Below, one piece after another: positions 52,466-61,515 of a stretch of 64,000 nt of DNA. Both the position numbers and the translations under genes were made by a program. The stretch spans positions 1-64,000 of the forward strand of contig NZ_JAVAMA010000002.1 of the NCBI RefSeq assembly GCF_030730875.1. The letters are read 5' to 3'. The DNA is from Sphingomonas sp. DG1-23 (GTDB lineage Bacteria; Pseudomonadota; Alphaproteobacteria; Sphingomonadales; Sphingomonadaceae). Each line of letters begins with the position of its first letter. The first letter of the stretch is position 1. The notes below the pieces were generated by a model that made no database searches, was not told the DNA's origin, and saw only the letters and a program-made list of their open reading frames with translations.

Positions 52466-54487
52466 ATGATCGCCGAGGCGGGGCTTGCGGCCTTGTGGCT
52501 GGCGGCGGCGTTCGCGCTCGTTCAGCTGATGCTCGCCTTCGGGATCGCGTTCCCCTCCCGCTTGCGGGACGCGCCAGGGGAGGGGGTGGCCGCAGGCGGC
52601 ACCGTCGATGCAAGCCCTTCCCTGACCTCTCCCGCAAGCGGGAGGGGAGCGCCGCTCGACAGGACAGACATGATGACCGCCCTCCGCCGCACCGCTCTGG
52701 TGCAGGGGCTGCTGGCGGTGCTGTCGTTCGGGCTGCTGATCGTCCTGTTCGTGCGCAGCGACATGTCGGTGGTGCTGGTCGCGACCAACAGCCATTCGCT
52801 CAAGCCGTTGATCTACAAGGTGGCGGGCGCCTGGGGGAATCATGAGGGCTCGATGCTGCTCTGGGTGACCGTGCTCGCCCTTTCGGGGGCGGGGGTCGCG
52901 GCGTTCGAGCGACGGCTGGCGCGCGCGACGCTGGCGGCGACCTTGGGCGCGCAGGCGGCGATCGGACTGGGCTTCTATGCCTTTCTCGCCTTCGCCTCGA
53001 ACCCGTTCGTGCGGCTCAATCCGCCGGCGCCCGACGGGCAGGGGCTCAATCCCTTGCTGCAGGATCCTGGCCTCGCGTTCCACCCGCCGACGCTCTATCT
53101 CGGCTATGTCGGGCTGTCGGTGGCATTCAGCTTCGCGGTTGGCGCGCTGATCATGCGCGACGTCGGACCGGCCTTTGCGCGGGCGATGCGGCCATGGGTG
53201 CTCGCCGCGTGGATATTCCTGACGATCGGGATCACCGCCGGCTCCTATTGGGCCTATTACGAGCTTGGCTGGGGCGGCTGGTGGTTCTGGGATCCGGTCG
53301 AGAACGCCTCGCTGATGCCGTGGCTGGCGGCGACGGCGTTGCTCCATTCGGTGACGGTGCTGGCGACGCGCGACGGGCTGCGGGCATGGACGCTGATGCT
53401 GGCGCTGGTCGCGTTCGCGATGTCGATGATCGGGACGTTCCTCGTGCGATCGGGGATCCTCGTCAGCGTCCACGCCTTCGCCGTCGACCCGACGCGCGGG
53501 ACCTTCATCCTCGCATTGCTCGGCATCTATATCGGCGGCGCGCTGGCGCTGTTCGGCGCGCGGGTCGGTACGGTCACCCAAGGGTCGACCTTTCAGCTGG
53601 TCAGCCGCGAAGGCGCGCTGGTGCTCAACAATCTGCTGCTCTCGGTGGTGCTCGGCGTGGTGTTCATCGGCACGCTCTATCCGCTCGCGGCGCAGGCGGC
53701 CGGGGTGCAGCTGTCGATCGGCGCGCCGTTCTTCAACAAGGCACTGGTGCCGGTGGCGCTGGCGCTGGTCGCGGCAACCGCGGCCGGGCCGCTGCTCCGA
53801 TGGCGGCGCGACAACTGGAACGCGCTGGCGAAGCGCGTGCTGATCCCGACCGCAGCGGCGGGGGTGACGTTCGCGATACTCTTCGCATTGGCAGGCGGCG
53901 CGCATGTCGTGCCGGTGCTTGGCATCGCCTTTGCCGTCGGGCTGGGCGTGGCGAGCGTGGCGCCGGTGATACGGCGAAATTTGCGCCGCACGCCGCTCCA
54001 TGTCTGGGGCATGGTGATCGCGCATCTGGGTGTCGCAGTGAGCATCGCCGGGATGGCGGCGGACAGCGCGTTCAAGACCGAGCGGCTCGCGGCGATCGAG
54101 GTCGGGCAGAACGTCACGGTCGGGCCGTTCCGGGTGACTCTGGCCGACGTGCACCCGACGGTGGGGCCGAACTGGTCGGCGCTCGAGGCGCGGCTGCAGG
54201 TGCGGCGCGGCGACGGCAAGATGTTCGAGCTGTTTCCGCAGCAACGCTTCTTCAGCACGCCGCCGACCAACACCAACGAAGCCGCGATCAGCACCTTGCT
54301 CGACGGGCAGCTCTATACCGTGCTCGGGCAAGGCGACGAGCAGGGGCGCTGGCAGCTGCGGCTGTGGTGGAAGCCCTTCGTGACCCTGATCTGGCTGGGC
54401 GGCGGGCTGATCGCGCTCGGCGGGCTGCTCGCATTGATCGGCCGGGTGCGGCGCGAGCGCCGTGCGGACACGGAGGCCTGGGCATGA
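52466..54487 (+). CDS. ccmF: Haem lyase subunit CcmF, with inserted repeat-encoded loop
   Basis: 673 codons. The WWFWDPVENASLMPWL motif, conserved His residues and many membrane helices identify CcmF, which ligates haem to apocytochrome c. Between helix 1 and helix 2 (about residues 28-70) the protein contains an atypical Gly/Ala/Pro/Ser-rich stretch (RLRDAPGEGVAAGG and so on), encoded by the palindromic repeat at 52552-52647. The reading frame is kept. Overlaps ccmG by ATGA. Confidence 0.95.
   Translation: MIAEAGLAALWLAAAFALVQLMLAFGIAFPSRLRDAPGEGVAAGGTVDASPSLTSPASGRGAPLDRTDMMTALRRTALVQGLLAVLSFGLLIVLFVRSDMSVVLVATNSHSLKPLIYKVAGAWGNHEGSMLLWVTVLALSGAGVAAFERRLARATLAATLGAQAAIGLGFYAFLAFASNPFVRLNPPAPDGQGLNPLLQDPGLAFHPPTLYLGYVGLSVAFSFAVGALIMRDVGPAFARAMRPWVLAAWIFLTIGITAGSYWAYYELGWGGWWFWDPVENASLMPWLAATALLHSVTVLATRDGLRAWTLMLALVAFAMSMIGTFLVRSGILVSVHAFAVDPTRGTFILALLGIYIGGALALFGARVGTVTQGSTFQLVSREGALVLNNLLLSVVLGVVFIGTLYPLAAQAAGVQLSIGAPFFNKALVPVALALVAATAAGPLLRWRRDNWNALAKRVLIPTAAAGVTFAILFALAGGAHVVPVLGIAFAVGLGVASVAPVIRRNLRRTPLHVWGMVIAHLGVAVSIAGMAADSAFKTERLAAIEVGQNVTVGPFRVTLADVHPTVGPNWSALEARLQVRRGDGKMFELFPQQRFFSTPPTNTNEAAISTLLDGQLYTVLGQGDEQGRWQLRLWWKPFVTLIWLGGGLIALGGLLALIGRVRRERRADTEAWA
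52552..52647. repeat. Palindromic repeat inside ccmF
   Basis: Left hairpin unit CCCCTCCCGCTTGCGGGA (52552-52569) and right unit TCCCGCAAGCGGGAGGGG (52630-52647) are reverse complements, and each is itself a small stem (CCCGC/GCGGG). Translated in frame as part of CcmF. Confidence 0.88.
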
Positions 54488-55005
54488 AGCGGGTGCTGAT
54501 CTGGGCGCCGCTCGCCTTGTTCGCATTGGTGTTTGGGCTGGTGGCGAGCGGGCTGATCCGGCCGGGCGATCGCACGGTCCATTCGGCGATGATCGGCAAG
54601 CTCGCGCCCGTCACACCGCTGGCGCCGCTCGTCCCGAACAAGCCCGGGATCAAGAGCTTCGCTACGGGCAAGCCGAGACTGGTCAACGTGTTCGCCAGCT
54701 GGTGCCCACCGTGCATCGCCGAGGCGCCGCAGCTGATGAAGCTCAAACAGGCGGGGGTGGCGATCGACGGCGTCGCGACCGCGGACACGGCCGAGGGCAT
54801 GCAGACGTTCCTGTCGCGCAACGGCGATCCCTTCGTGCGGATCGGCGACGATCGCAACCGTGCGACCCAATTCGCGTTCGGCTCGGCGGGGGTGCCAGAG
54901 ACCTTCGTGATCGATGGCGCCGGGCGGATCGCCTATCAGCATATCGGCGATGTCCGCGCCGACGACGTGCCGGTGCTGCTGGCGCAGCTGGAGAAGGCGA
55001 AGTGA
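54484..55005 (+). CDS. ccmG: Periplasmic thioredoxin-like CcmG/DsbE
   Basis: 173 codons. N-terminal anchor, then a thioredoxin fold with active site WCPPC (about residues 76-80), the preceding NVFASW and the cis-Pro in GVPETFVIDG. It reduces the CxxCH motif of apocytochromes. Overlaps ccmF (ATGA) and ccmH (GTGA). Confidence 0.96.
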   Translation: MKRVLIWAPLALFALVFGLVASGLIRPGDRTVHSAMIGKLAPVTPLAPLVPNKPGIKSFATGKPRLVNVFASWCPPCIAEAPQLMKLKQAGVAIDGVATADTAEGMQTFLSRNGDPFVRIGDDRNRATQFAFGSAGVPETFVIDGAGRIAYQHIGDVRADDVPVLLAQLEKAK

Positions 55006-55532
55006 GGCCGTTCTTGTCCCTTCGTCATCCCGGACTGGTTCCGGGATCCACGGTGCCGCATGCGATGGCTTCTCGCCTCCTGGCTGTCGCCAGGCCGCGT
55101 GGTGGACCTTGGCACAGGGCCGGGGTGACGGTGGCATTGGGGGTGACGTTGGTGCTTTTGGCGGCGCCGTCGTTCGCCGACTCGGGCCTCCCCCCCGCCG
55201 GCCTGGCTTACACCCAGCTCGCCGATCCGGCGCAGGAGGCGCAGGCCAAGGCGCTGATGGACACGCTGCGCTGCCTCGTCTGCCAGGGCCAGTCGATCGC
55301 CGACAGCGACGCCGATATGGCGGGCGACATGCGCGCATTGGTGCGCCAGCGGATCGCCGCGGGGGAAAGTCCGGGCGAGGTCCGGAAATGGCTGGTCCAG
55401 CGCTACGGCGACTATGTCACCTACGATCCGCCGCTGAGCTGGGTGACCGCGCCGCTCTGGCTCGCGCCGCTGGTGCTGCTCGGGCTCGGGATCTTCATCG
55501 CCCGGCGAAACTTCGCCAGGCGGAAGCCGTGA
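55002..55532 (+). CDS. ccmH: Cytochrome c-type biogenesis protein CcmH (CcmL), repeat-extended N-terminus
   Basis: 176 codons from a GTG overlapping the ccmG stop. The redox motif LRCLVCQGQS (about residues 86-95) and the helix-bundle region with DSDADMAGDMR identify CcmH; a C-terminal membrane helix follows. The first about 45 residues (RPFLSLRHPGLVPGSTVP and so on) are encoded by a repeat of the GTCACCCC family lying between the start codon and the hydrophobic signal core LGVTLVLLAAPSFA. An internal start (ATG 55068 or GTG near 55125) may be used instead. Confidence 0.9.
   Translation: MRPFLSLRHPGLVPGSTVPHAMASRLLAVARPRGGPWHRAGVTVALGVTLVLLAAPSFADSGLPPAGLAYTQLADPAQEAQAKALMDTLRCLVCQGQSIADSDADMAGDMRALVRQRIAAGESPGEVRKWLVQRYGDYVTYDPPLSWVTAPLWLAPLVLLGLGIFIARRNFARRKP
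55024..55129. repeat. Palindromic repeat inside the 5' part of ccmH
   Basis: Starts GTCATCCCGGAC and ends GGCCGGGGTGAC, with GGTGGACCTTGG in the middle right arm; related to the repeats at 25114 and 44947 but with a degenerate left end. It is read through by the ccmH frame. Confidence 0.8.
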
Positions 55533-56179
55533 TGGGGGGCTGGCTGATCCTGCTCGCGATCGCGATCGGCGCGGGGCTATTGCTGTGGCTGAGCGGTTTC
55601 CCCCGCAAGCTGTGGACGGTAGCGGCGACGGCGCTGATGCTCGGCGCGGCGGGCTATGCGTGGCAGGGCAGCCCGGGTCTGGCGGGGCACCCGGTGACGT
55701 CGGTTGCGGAGAAAGGCGAGATCGATCCCGAGATCGTGGCGATCCGCGACGCGATGTTCGGCCGGTTCAACTTCACCTGGGCCTCGTTCATGCGCGCCGA
55801 CGCGATGACCCGCGCCGGGGCGCCCGATACCGCGGTGCGCGCGATGATCCTGACCACCCGGCAGGCGCCGGGCGATGGCGGGGCCTGGACGTGGCTGGGG
55901 ATCAAGCTGGCCGAGAATGACGGCAACCAGATCTCGCCGGCGTCGAAATTCGCTTTCGAGCGCGGAATCCAGCTGGCGCCGCAGCACCCCGGGCCGCCCT
56001 TTTTCTATGGACTGGCGCTGATCCGCGAGGGCAAGTTCGCCGAGGCGCGGCCGTATTGGGCGAAGGCGGTGGCACTTACGCCGGAGAAAGCGAGCTATCG
56101 CGCGGCACTGGCGGCGCGGCTGATGCTGCTCGACCGGTTGCTGGAGGCCAAGGCGGCGGAGGAGAAGCCTGCTCCCTGA
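55532..56179 (+). CDS. ccmI: Cytochrome c biogenesis TPR protein CcmI/CycH-like
   Basis: 215 codons, ATG sharing one base with the ccmH stop (an in-frame GTG is one codon upstream). Two N-terminal membrane helices (LILLAIAIGAGLLLWLS; AATALMLGAAGYAW), then TPR-like helices (FAFERGIQLAPQHPG, GKFAEARPYWAKAVALTP). Corresponds to the C-terminal TPR part of CcmI, which binds apocytochromes. Last gene of the ccm series. Confidence 0.85.
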   Translation: MGGWLILLAIAIGAGLLLWLSGFPRKLWTVAATALMLGAAGYAWQGSPGLAGHPVTSVAEKGEIDPEIVAIRDAMFGRFNFTWASFMRADAMTRAGAPDTAVRAMILTTRQAPGDGGAWTWLGIKLAENDGNQISPASKFAFERGIQLAPQHPGPPFFYGLALIREGKFAEARPYWAKAVALTPEKASYRAALAARLMLLDRLLEAKAAEEKPAP

Positions 56180-56182
56180 AGA

Positions 56183-56316
56183 CTCCCCTCCCTGAAAGGA
56201 AGGGGCAGGGGGGTGGCGAGCGCAGCGAGCCTCACGTCCCGACAAAGGAAAAGGCCGGGGCATCGAGCCTCGACCTTTTCCAAACCCACCCCTAACCCCC
56301 CTGGAAGGGAGGGGGA
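56183..56316. repeat. Palindromic repeat after the ccm operon
   Basis: CTCCCCTCCCTGAAAGG... on the left is mirrored by ...CCCTGGAAGGGAGGGG on the right, with AGGGGCAGGGGGGTGG paired by CCACCCCTAACCCCCC. A third repeat type, between the convergent ccmI and ald genes; it likely terminates both. Confidence 0.78.
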
Positions 56317-56329
56317 TTTTAAGGTCGGA

Positions 56330-57436
56330 TCAGCCCGCCCAGGCTTCGAAAGGCAGGTCGAGATCGTCGGCGACGGCCTTGAACGCGATCTTGCCCTTGT
56401 AGACGTTGAGGCCGTTGGCGAGGTGCTTGTCGGCGCGCATCGCCGCCTCCGCACCGAGATTGGCGAGCTTGAGCACGAACGGCAGAGTCGCGTTGTTGAG
56501 CGCGAAGGCCGAGGTGCGGGCGACCGCGCCGGGCATGTTGGCGACGCAATAATGGATGATGCCGTCGACTTCGTAGACCGGGTTGTCGTGCGTGGTCGCA
56601 TGGCTGGTCTCGAAGCAGCCGCCCTGATCGATCGCGATGTCGACCAGCACCGAGCCGCGCATCATCGTCTTGAGCATGTCGCGGGTGACCAGCTTGGGCG
56701 CCGCCGCGCCGGGGACGAGCACCGCGCCGATCACGACCTGCGAAGTGCGGACCGCCTCGGCGATCGCCGCCTTGCTGGCATAGGCGGTCTTGATCTGGCT
56801 GCCGAAATGCATGTCGAGCTCGGCAAGCCGCTCGTTGCTGATGTCGTAGATGGTGACGTCGGCGCGCTGGCCGGTCGCCATCTGCGCGGCGTTGATTCCC
56901 GAGACGCCGCCGCCGAGGATCGCGACCTTGCACGGAGCGACGCCGGGGACGCCGCCGAGCAATTCGCCGCGGCCGCCTTGCTCCTTCTCGAGATAGTGCG
57001 AGGCGACCTGGACCGACATGCGGCCGGCGACTTCGGACATCGGCTTGAGCAGCGGAAGCGCGCCCGAGTTCGAGGTCACCGTCTCATAGGCGATGCAGGT
57101 CGCGCCCGACTTCATCAGCCCCTCGGCCTGCGGCTTGTCGGCGGCGAGGTGAAGATAGGTGAACAGGGTATGGCGAGCCTCGAGCAGCGCGATTTCTTGC
57201 TTCTGGGGCTCCTTGACCTTCACGATCATATCGCTGCCGGCGAATACCGCGGCGGCGTCGGGGGCGATCTTCGCGCCGACCCTGGTATAGGCCTCGTCGG
57301 CGAAGTCGATTCCCATGCCGGCCTGCGTCTCGACCAGCACCTCATGGCCGGCGGCGACCAGTTCCGCGGCGGACGCGGGAGTCAGGCCGACGCGATATTC
57401 GTGATTCTTGATTTCCTTGGGCACACCAATGCGCAT
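56330..57436 (-). CDS. ald: Alanine dehydrogenase
   Basis: 368 codons. [20 protein letters not shown] is the family N-terminus; the pyruvate-binding Lys in KVKEPQ and His in YLHLAADK (about 74 and 95) and the NAD motif [17 protein letters not shown] (about 168-185) are intact, with [13 protein letters not shown]. It converts L-alanine to pyruvate and ammonia reversibly. Divergent from an Lrp-family gene, the classic regulator arrangement. Confidence 0.97.
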   Translation of the reverse strand: MRIGVPKEIKNHEYRVGLTPASAAELVAAGHEVLVETQAGMGIDFADEAYTRVGAKIAPDAAAVFAGSDMIVKVKEPQKQEIALLEARHTLFTYLHLAADKPQAEGLMKSGATCIAYETVTSNSGALPLLKPMSEVAGRMSVQVASHYLEKEQGGRGELLGGVPGVAPCKVAILGGGVSGINAAQMATGQRADVTIYDISNERLAELDMHFGSQIKTAYASKAAIAEAVRTSQVVIGAVLVPGAAAPKLVTRDMLKTMMRGSVLVDIAIDQGGCFETSHATTHDNPVYEVDGIIHYCVANMPGAVARTSAFALNNATLPFVLKLANLGAEAAMRADKHLANGLNVYKGKIAFKAVADDLDLPFEAWAG

Positions 57437-57474
57437 GGCATCTCTCCAGTGAGTCGGATCGTGGCGCGATGGTA

Positions 57475-57509
57475 TCGCAAGTTACTGCTGCGAATCTCTG
57501 CAAATTTCG
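57475..57509. promoter_or_regulatory. Candidate Lrp-type operator between ald and lrp
   Basis: TCGCA-N9-TGCGA (57475-57493) followed by the dyad CGAATCTC...AAATTTCG (57491-57509): imperfect inverted repeats of the size bound by Lrp/AsnC dimers. Both ald and the regulator could be controlled from here. Weak by itself. Confidence 0.35.
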
Positions 57510-57576
57510 CCGCGAGGAGCTGGATTGCGTGCATGGATATGCGCTAATATCGCCTCCCACTGGAGATTCATGCGCA

Positions 57577-58044
57577 ATGGACCGGATCGACACCAAAATC
57601 CTCCAGCTTCTCGCCGCAGACGCACGGGCACCGGTCAGCCAGATCGCCGCCGATGCCGGCCTGTCGCAATCGGCATGCTCGCGGCGGATCCAGGCGCTCG
57701 AATCCTCGGGCCACATCACTGGCTATGGTGCCAGACTGGGACATAGAAAGCTCGGCTTCCGGATTACGGCATTGGTCGACATCACGCTGGGAACGCAGGT
57801 CGAGGAGGATCTGGCGCGGTTCGAGCGTGCGGTGGCGGAGATCGACGGAGTGGTGGAATGCGCGCTGGTTTCAGGCGGGCAGGACTATCGGCTCAAGATC
57901 CTCGCGCAGGATCTCGATGATTATGAACGACTTCACCGCGAGCACCTCGGACGGCTGCCCGGCGTGGTGACGATCAATTCGAGCTTCGTGCTGCGCGCGG
58001 TGCCGACTCGCAGCGAGGCCGACGCATTGTTCGCCGGCGGCTGA
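57577..58044 (+). CDS. Lrp/AsnC-family regulator, probable regulator of ald
   Basis: 155 codons from MDRIDTKILQLLAADAR. N-terminal helix-turn-helix (VSQIAADAGLSQSACSRRIQALESSG, positions 20-45, landmark SQSACSRR) and C-terminal RAM domain (VVECALVSGGQDYRLKI). The close divergent position to ald matches AldR/BkdR-type activators that sense alanine. Confidence 0.94.
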   Translation: MDRIDTKILQLLAADARAPVSQIAADAGLSQSACSRRIQALESSGHITGYGARLGHRKLGFRITALVDITLGTQVEEDLARFERAVAEIDGVVECALVSGGQDYRLKILAQDLDDYERLHREHLGRLPGVVTINSSFVLRAVPTRSEADALFAGG

Positions 58045-58099
58045 GCGGAACCGCACGCCCCCCTTGCGCGTCTCCGAGGGCGTAACCATCTGTGCGGGT

Positions 58100-58139
58100 C
58101 GGGCCGTTGCCAGCCTATGCTGCACGTGCTAACGGCCCG
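58100..58139 (+). terminator. Hairpin between lrp and kup
   Basis: CGGGCCGTT (58100-58108) pairs with AACGGCCCG (58131-58139), with an inner AGC/GCT. It is followed by CGCACTTTTCC. Likely ends the lrp transcript. Confidence 0.6.
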
Positions 58140-58210
58140 CGCACTTTTCCAGACGAGAACACAGGTCGCATGACCAGGTCCGTTCCTTCCACCACGCGAC
58201 AGTCGCGACA

Positions 58211-60142
58211 GTGAACATCAACGCAAGCGGGCAAGCGGAAACGCTCCCGGCTCCGGACGAACCGCACGGGGCGCACGGCCATGCCGCCGACGCGACGTGG
58301 AAGCTCGCGCTCGGCGCGATCGGCATCGTCTTCGGCGATATCGGCACCAGCCCGCTCTACGCCTTTCGCGAGACCTTCGCCGGGCACCACAAGCTGGCGC
58401 TCGACGACGTCCACATCATGGGCGTGATCAGTCTGATGTTCTGGTCGATGATGGTGGTGGTGACGCTCAAATACGTCACCGTGATCATGCGCGCCGACAA
58501 TAAGGGCGAGGGGGGCAGCCTCGCCTTGCTCGCCTTGATCTCGCGCAGCGCCAACCAGAAGCGCTGGACGCAGGGGATCGTGCTGCTCGGGGTGTTCGCC
58601 ACCGCGCTATTCTATGGCGATTCGATGATCACGCCGGCGGTTTCGGTGCTCTCCGCGGTGGAGGGCATCGCGATCGCCGCGCCGGGCTTCGCCAATCTCG
58701 TGGTCCCGATCGCGGTGGTGATCCTCGTCATGCTGTTCTCGATCCAGCGGACCGGGACGGCGCGGGTGGGGGCGTTCTTCGGTCCGATCATGATGCTCTA
58801 TTTCCTCGTGATCGCGACGCTGGGCGTGCTCAGCTTCGTGCACACCCCGGAGATTCTCTGGGCGCTGCTGCCGACGCATGCCGTGGAATTCTTCCTGCTC
58901 GATCCGCTTGCCGCCTTTCTCGCACTGGGTTCGGTGGTGCTGGCGGTGACCGGCGCCGAGGCGCTCTATGCCGATATGGGGCATTTCGGACGCAAGCCGA
59001 TCCGCGTCTCGTGGCTGTGGTTCGTGCTGCCGGCGCTGATCCTCAATTATATGGGACAGGGCGCGCTGCTGATGCGCGAGGGCAGTTCTGCACTGACCAG
59101 CCCGTTCTACATGCTCGCCCCCGACGGACTGCAGCTGCCGCTGGTGATCCTCGCGACGATGGCGGCGATCATCGCGTCGCAGGCAGTGATCTCGGGCGCC
59201 TTCTCGGTGACCCAGCAGGCGATCCAGCTCGGCTTCGTGCCGCGGCTGCGGATCGAGCATACCAGCGCATCGACCGCGGGGCAGATCTACATCCCGACGA
59301 TCAACTGGGCGCTGATGATCATGGTCATCCTGCTGGTCCTCTCCTTCCAGACCTCGTCGAACCTTACCGCGGCCTATGGCATCGCGGTCACCGGCGCGAT
59401 GCTGATCGACAATTGCCTGCTCGCGGTGGTGCTGTTCGGGCTGTGGAACTGGAAGAAGCGCTATGCGCTGCCGCTGCTCGCGCTCTTCTTCACCGTCGAT
59501 CTCGCTTATTTCGCGGCGAACCTGACCAAGGTGCCCGATGGCGGCTGGTTCCCGCTCCTGGTGGGCTTCGTGGTGTTCACCCTGCTCACCACCTGGGCCA
59601 AGGGGCGCAAGCTGATGATCGAGCGGCTGCGCGAGAGCGCGATGCCGATCAAGATCTTCATCGAATCGGCGGCGATCGCTGCGGCGCGGGTGCCGGGGAC
59701 TGCAGTGTTCATGACCTCGACTCCCGACGGGGTGCCGCACGCGCTGCTCCACAACCTCAAGCACAACAAGGTGCTTCACGAGCGGGTGATCCTGCTGACG
59801 GTGAAGATCGCCGACGTGCCCTATGTTCCCGACGAGAAGCGCATGAAGATCGACGATCTCGGCAAGGGCTTCCACCGCATGATCCTGTTCTACGGCTTCA
59901 TGCAGGAGGCCGACGTGCCCGCGGCGTTGAAGCAGGTCAGCGCGTGCGGGGCCGAGTTCAAGATGATGGACACCAGCTTCTTCCTCGCGCGCCAGACTCT
60001 GCTGCCCTCGTCCAAGCCGGGGATGATGGTGTGGCGTGAAAAATTGTTCGCGTGGATGCTGCGCAACGCCGAAAGCGCGATGGAATTCTTCCGCCTGCCG
60101 ACCAACCGCGTCGTCGAGCTGGGAAGCCAGGTCGAGATTTGA
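58211..60142 (+). CDS. kup: Low-affinity potassium transporter Kup
   Basis: 643 codons, GTG start. The signature [13 protein letters not shown] is at about residues 43-55; about twelve helices and a C-terminal cytoplasmic domain follow. Kup imports K+ with protons. Its N-terminal 30 residues contain several His. The stop overlaps the next gene by TTGA. Confidence 0.96.
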   Translation: MNINASGQAETLPAPDEPHGAHGHAADATWKLALGAIGIVFGDIGTSPLYAFRETFAGHHKLALDDVHIMGVISLMFWSMMVVVTLKYVTVIMRADNKGEGGSLALLALISRSANQKRWTQGIVLLGVFATALFYGDSMITPAVSVLSAVEGIAIAAPGFANLVVPIAVVILVMLFSIQRTGTARVGAFFGPIMMLYFLVIATLGVLSFVHTPEILWALLPTHAVEFFLLDPLAAFLALGSVVLAVTGAEALYADMGHFGRKPIRVSWLWFVLPALILNYMGQGALLMREGSSALTSPFYMLAPDGLQLPLVILATMAAIIASQAVISGAFSVTQQAIQLGFVPRLRIEHTSASTAGQIYIPTINWALMIMVILLVLSFQTSSNLTAAYGIAVTGAMLIDNCLLAVVLFGLWNWKKRYALPLLALFFTVDLAYFAANLTKVPDGGWFPLLVGFVVFTLLTTWAKGRKLMIERLRESAMPIKIFIESAAIAAARVPGTAVFMTSTPDGVPHALLHNLKHNKVLHERVILLTVKIADVPYVPDEKRMKIDDLGKGFHRMILFYGFMQEADVPAALKQVSACGAEFKMMDTSFFLARQTLLPSSKPGMMVWREKLFAWMLRNAESAMEFFRLPTNRVVELGSQVEI

Positions 60143-60648
60143 GCGCACCCGCGCCGCTGATCGTGACGGCCTTGTTCGGGCGGCAGGACCAGGCGTGGTT
60201 CGACGTACTGCGGCGCGCGCATTATCCGCCCGGGCGTAATTTGCTCGACGCGCATCTGACCCTGTTCCACCATTTGCCGCCGAGCGCCGGCGAGGAGCTG
60301 AAGCAGCGGCTTTCGGGCGAGACCCGCGGCATCCGGGCGCCGCGTGCCAGGGTGACCGGGCTGATGTCGCTGGGCGGGGGAGTGGCCTATCGGATCGAGG
60401 CGCCCGAGCTCGACGCGATTCGCGAGCGGCTTTCCGATGCCTTTGCCGGCATGCTGATGCCGCAGGATGCCGGGCGCTGGCGGCCGCACGTCACCGTCCA
60501 GAACAAGGTGACGCCCTCGCTCGCCAAGGTGGTGCTGGGCGCCTTGTCGCGCGATTTCCGGTCGCGCGAGGTCGAGATCGCCGGACTGGCGAGCTGGTGG
60601 TATCGCGGCGGCCCGTGGGAAGCGCATTCGCGGCACATGTTCGCCTGA
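60139..60648 (+). CDS. 2'-5' RNA ligase/2H phosphoesterase family protein
   Basis: 169 codons from TTG overlapping the kup stop. Two H-x-T/S motifs, HLTLF (about residue 41) and HVTVQ (about 121), are the catalytic pairs of the 2H superfamily (LigT/ThpR-like, cyclic phosphodiesterases). Spacing of 80 residues is normal. The substrate is a 2',3'-cyclic or 2'-5' RNA end in known members. Translationally coupled to kup. Confidence 0.9.
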   Translation: MSAPAPLIVTALFGRQDQAWFDVLRRAHYPPGRNLLDAHLTLFHHLPPSAGEELKQRLSGETRGIRAPRARVTGLMSLGGGVAYRIEAPELDAIRERLSDAFAGMLMPQDAGRWRPHVTVQNKVTPSLAKVVLGALSRDFRSREVEIAGLASWWYRGGPWEAHSRHMFA

Positions 60649-60720
60649 AGATGTTGGGTTGACCGGACGAAAAGCCGGACCTATGTCGCGCCCTCGCCTC
60701 AAGGGGGCGGCCCTTGGTAG

Positions 60721-60797
60721 GGCGGAGTAGCTCAGTTGGTTAGAGCACGGGAATCATAATCCTGGGGTCGGGGGTTCAAGTCCCTCCTCCGCTACCA
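60721..60797 (+). tRNA. tRNA-Met (CAU), elongator type
   Basis: Acceptor GGCGGAG pairs with CTCCGCT (G1-T72 wobble), then A and CCA. Anticodon stem CGGGA/TCCTG (one G-T) and loop ATCATAA give CAU. Its similarity to alphaproteobacterial elongator methionine tRNAs (TAGCTCAGTTGGTTAGAGCA, T arm GGGGGTTCAAGTCCC) is clear; an Ile-CAU is less likely. Serves as the border of the accessory region. Confidence 0.93.
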
Positions 60798-61000
60798 AGG
60801 CCCGGACGAGGGACAGAGTCCAACTCTGTCCCGCAGCATCCCAGGGTGCCTTTTTCTTAAACGCAATCAAATATTTATCGCGTCCGATGGCGATCGGCGT
60901 CGTCCGTGTGAGTCCCGCCCGATCCCGTCACGTCGATTTGAACTGGGGGGTATTTTTTGGGGTAGTTTCCGCTTGTTCAGAAATCAGGCGATACCCCCAC

Positions 61001-61213
61001 GTGCCGTTGAAGGAACTCGAGGTCAAATATACCCGGCGCCGGCAGCGACCCTTCAAACTGTCGGACGGCGGGGGCCTGCACCTTCTTGTCCAGCCCAACG
61101 GGGCGAAGCTGTGGCGGTTGAAACACCGTTTCGGCGCCAGGGAGAAGCTGCTCAGCTTCGGCAAATATCCCGGTGTGAGCCTTGCCACCGCGCGCCAGAA
61201 ACGCGAGGCTGCC
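61001..61213 (+). pseudogene. Tyrosine-recombinase (P4-type integrase) N-terminal fragment
   Basis: From GTG at 61001 the product reads PLKELEVKYTRRRQRPFKLSD, then GGGLHLLVQPNGAKLWRL and GKYPGVSLATARQKREA: the DUF4102 N-terminus of phage P4-type integrases. After about 70 codons it meets the inverted end of a hydrolase gene and the homology stops; the core-binding and catalytic domains (R...H-x-x-R...Y) are absent. Located 204 bases after a tRNA 3' end, the standard position for int of a tRNA-integrated island. Confidence 0.85.
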
Positions 61214-61515
61214 ATTGGCCGGCCGTTGTCGGCGGTGTGGCCGTGCCCCTGCAATTCGACGGCGATCACTTCGCAGTGCGCCGCGAGCGCTGGCATCAGC
61301 CTGCCGAATATCTCCGCGATGGTACCAAGCCCGCCGCGCAACAATATCAGCGGCTCGCCGCTTCCATGGCGTTCATAATAGAGCTGGATTCCGTTTACGG
61401 TCGCATGGCGTCCCTGGGCCGTGGTCATCGCGTTCGTCTCCGCAGCCAGAAAGGTGCTCAGTGCCGGGGTGAGGGAAAGGGCGCTCGCGCCTTGCAAGAA
61501 GTGCCGCCTCAACAT
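61214..61515 (-). pseudogene. Alpha/beta hydrolase, 3'-truncated
   Basis: Begins MLRRHFLQGASALSLTPALS (twin-arginine-like or Sec signal) and continues with VNGIQLYYERHGSGEPLILL, GGLGTIAEIFGRLMP and VELQGHGHTADNGRPMA, the N-terminal third of an alpha/beta hydrolase. The frame then runs antisense into integrase sequence; the nucleophile elbow and catalytic His are missing. The start overlaps the MFS stop by 7 bases, so the pair once formed an operon. Confidence 0.82.
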
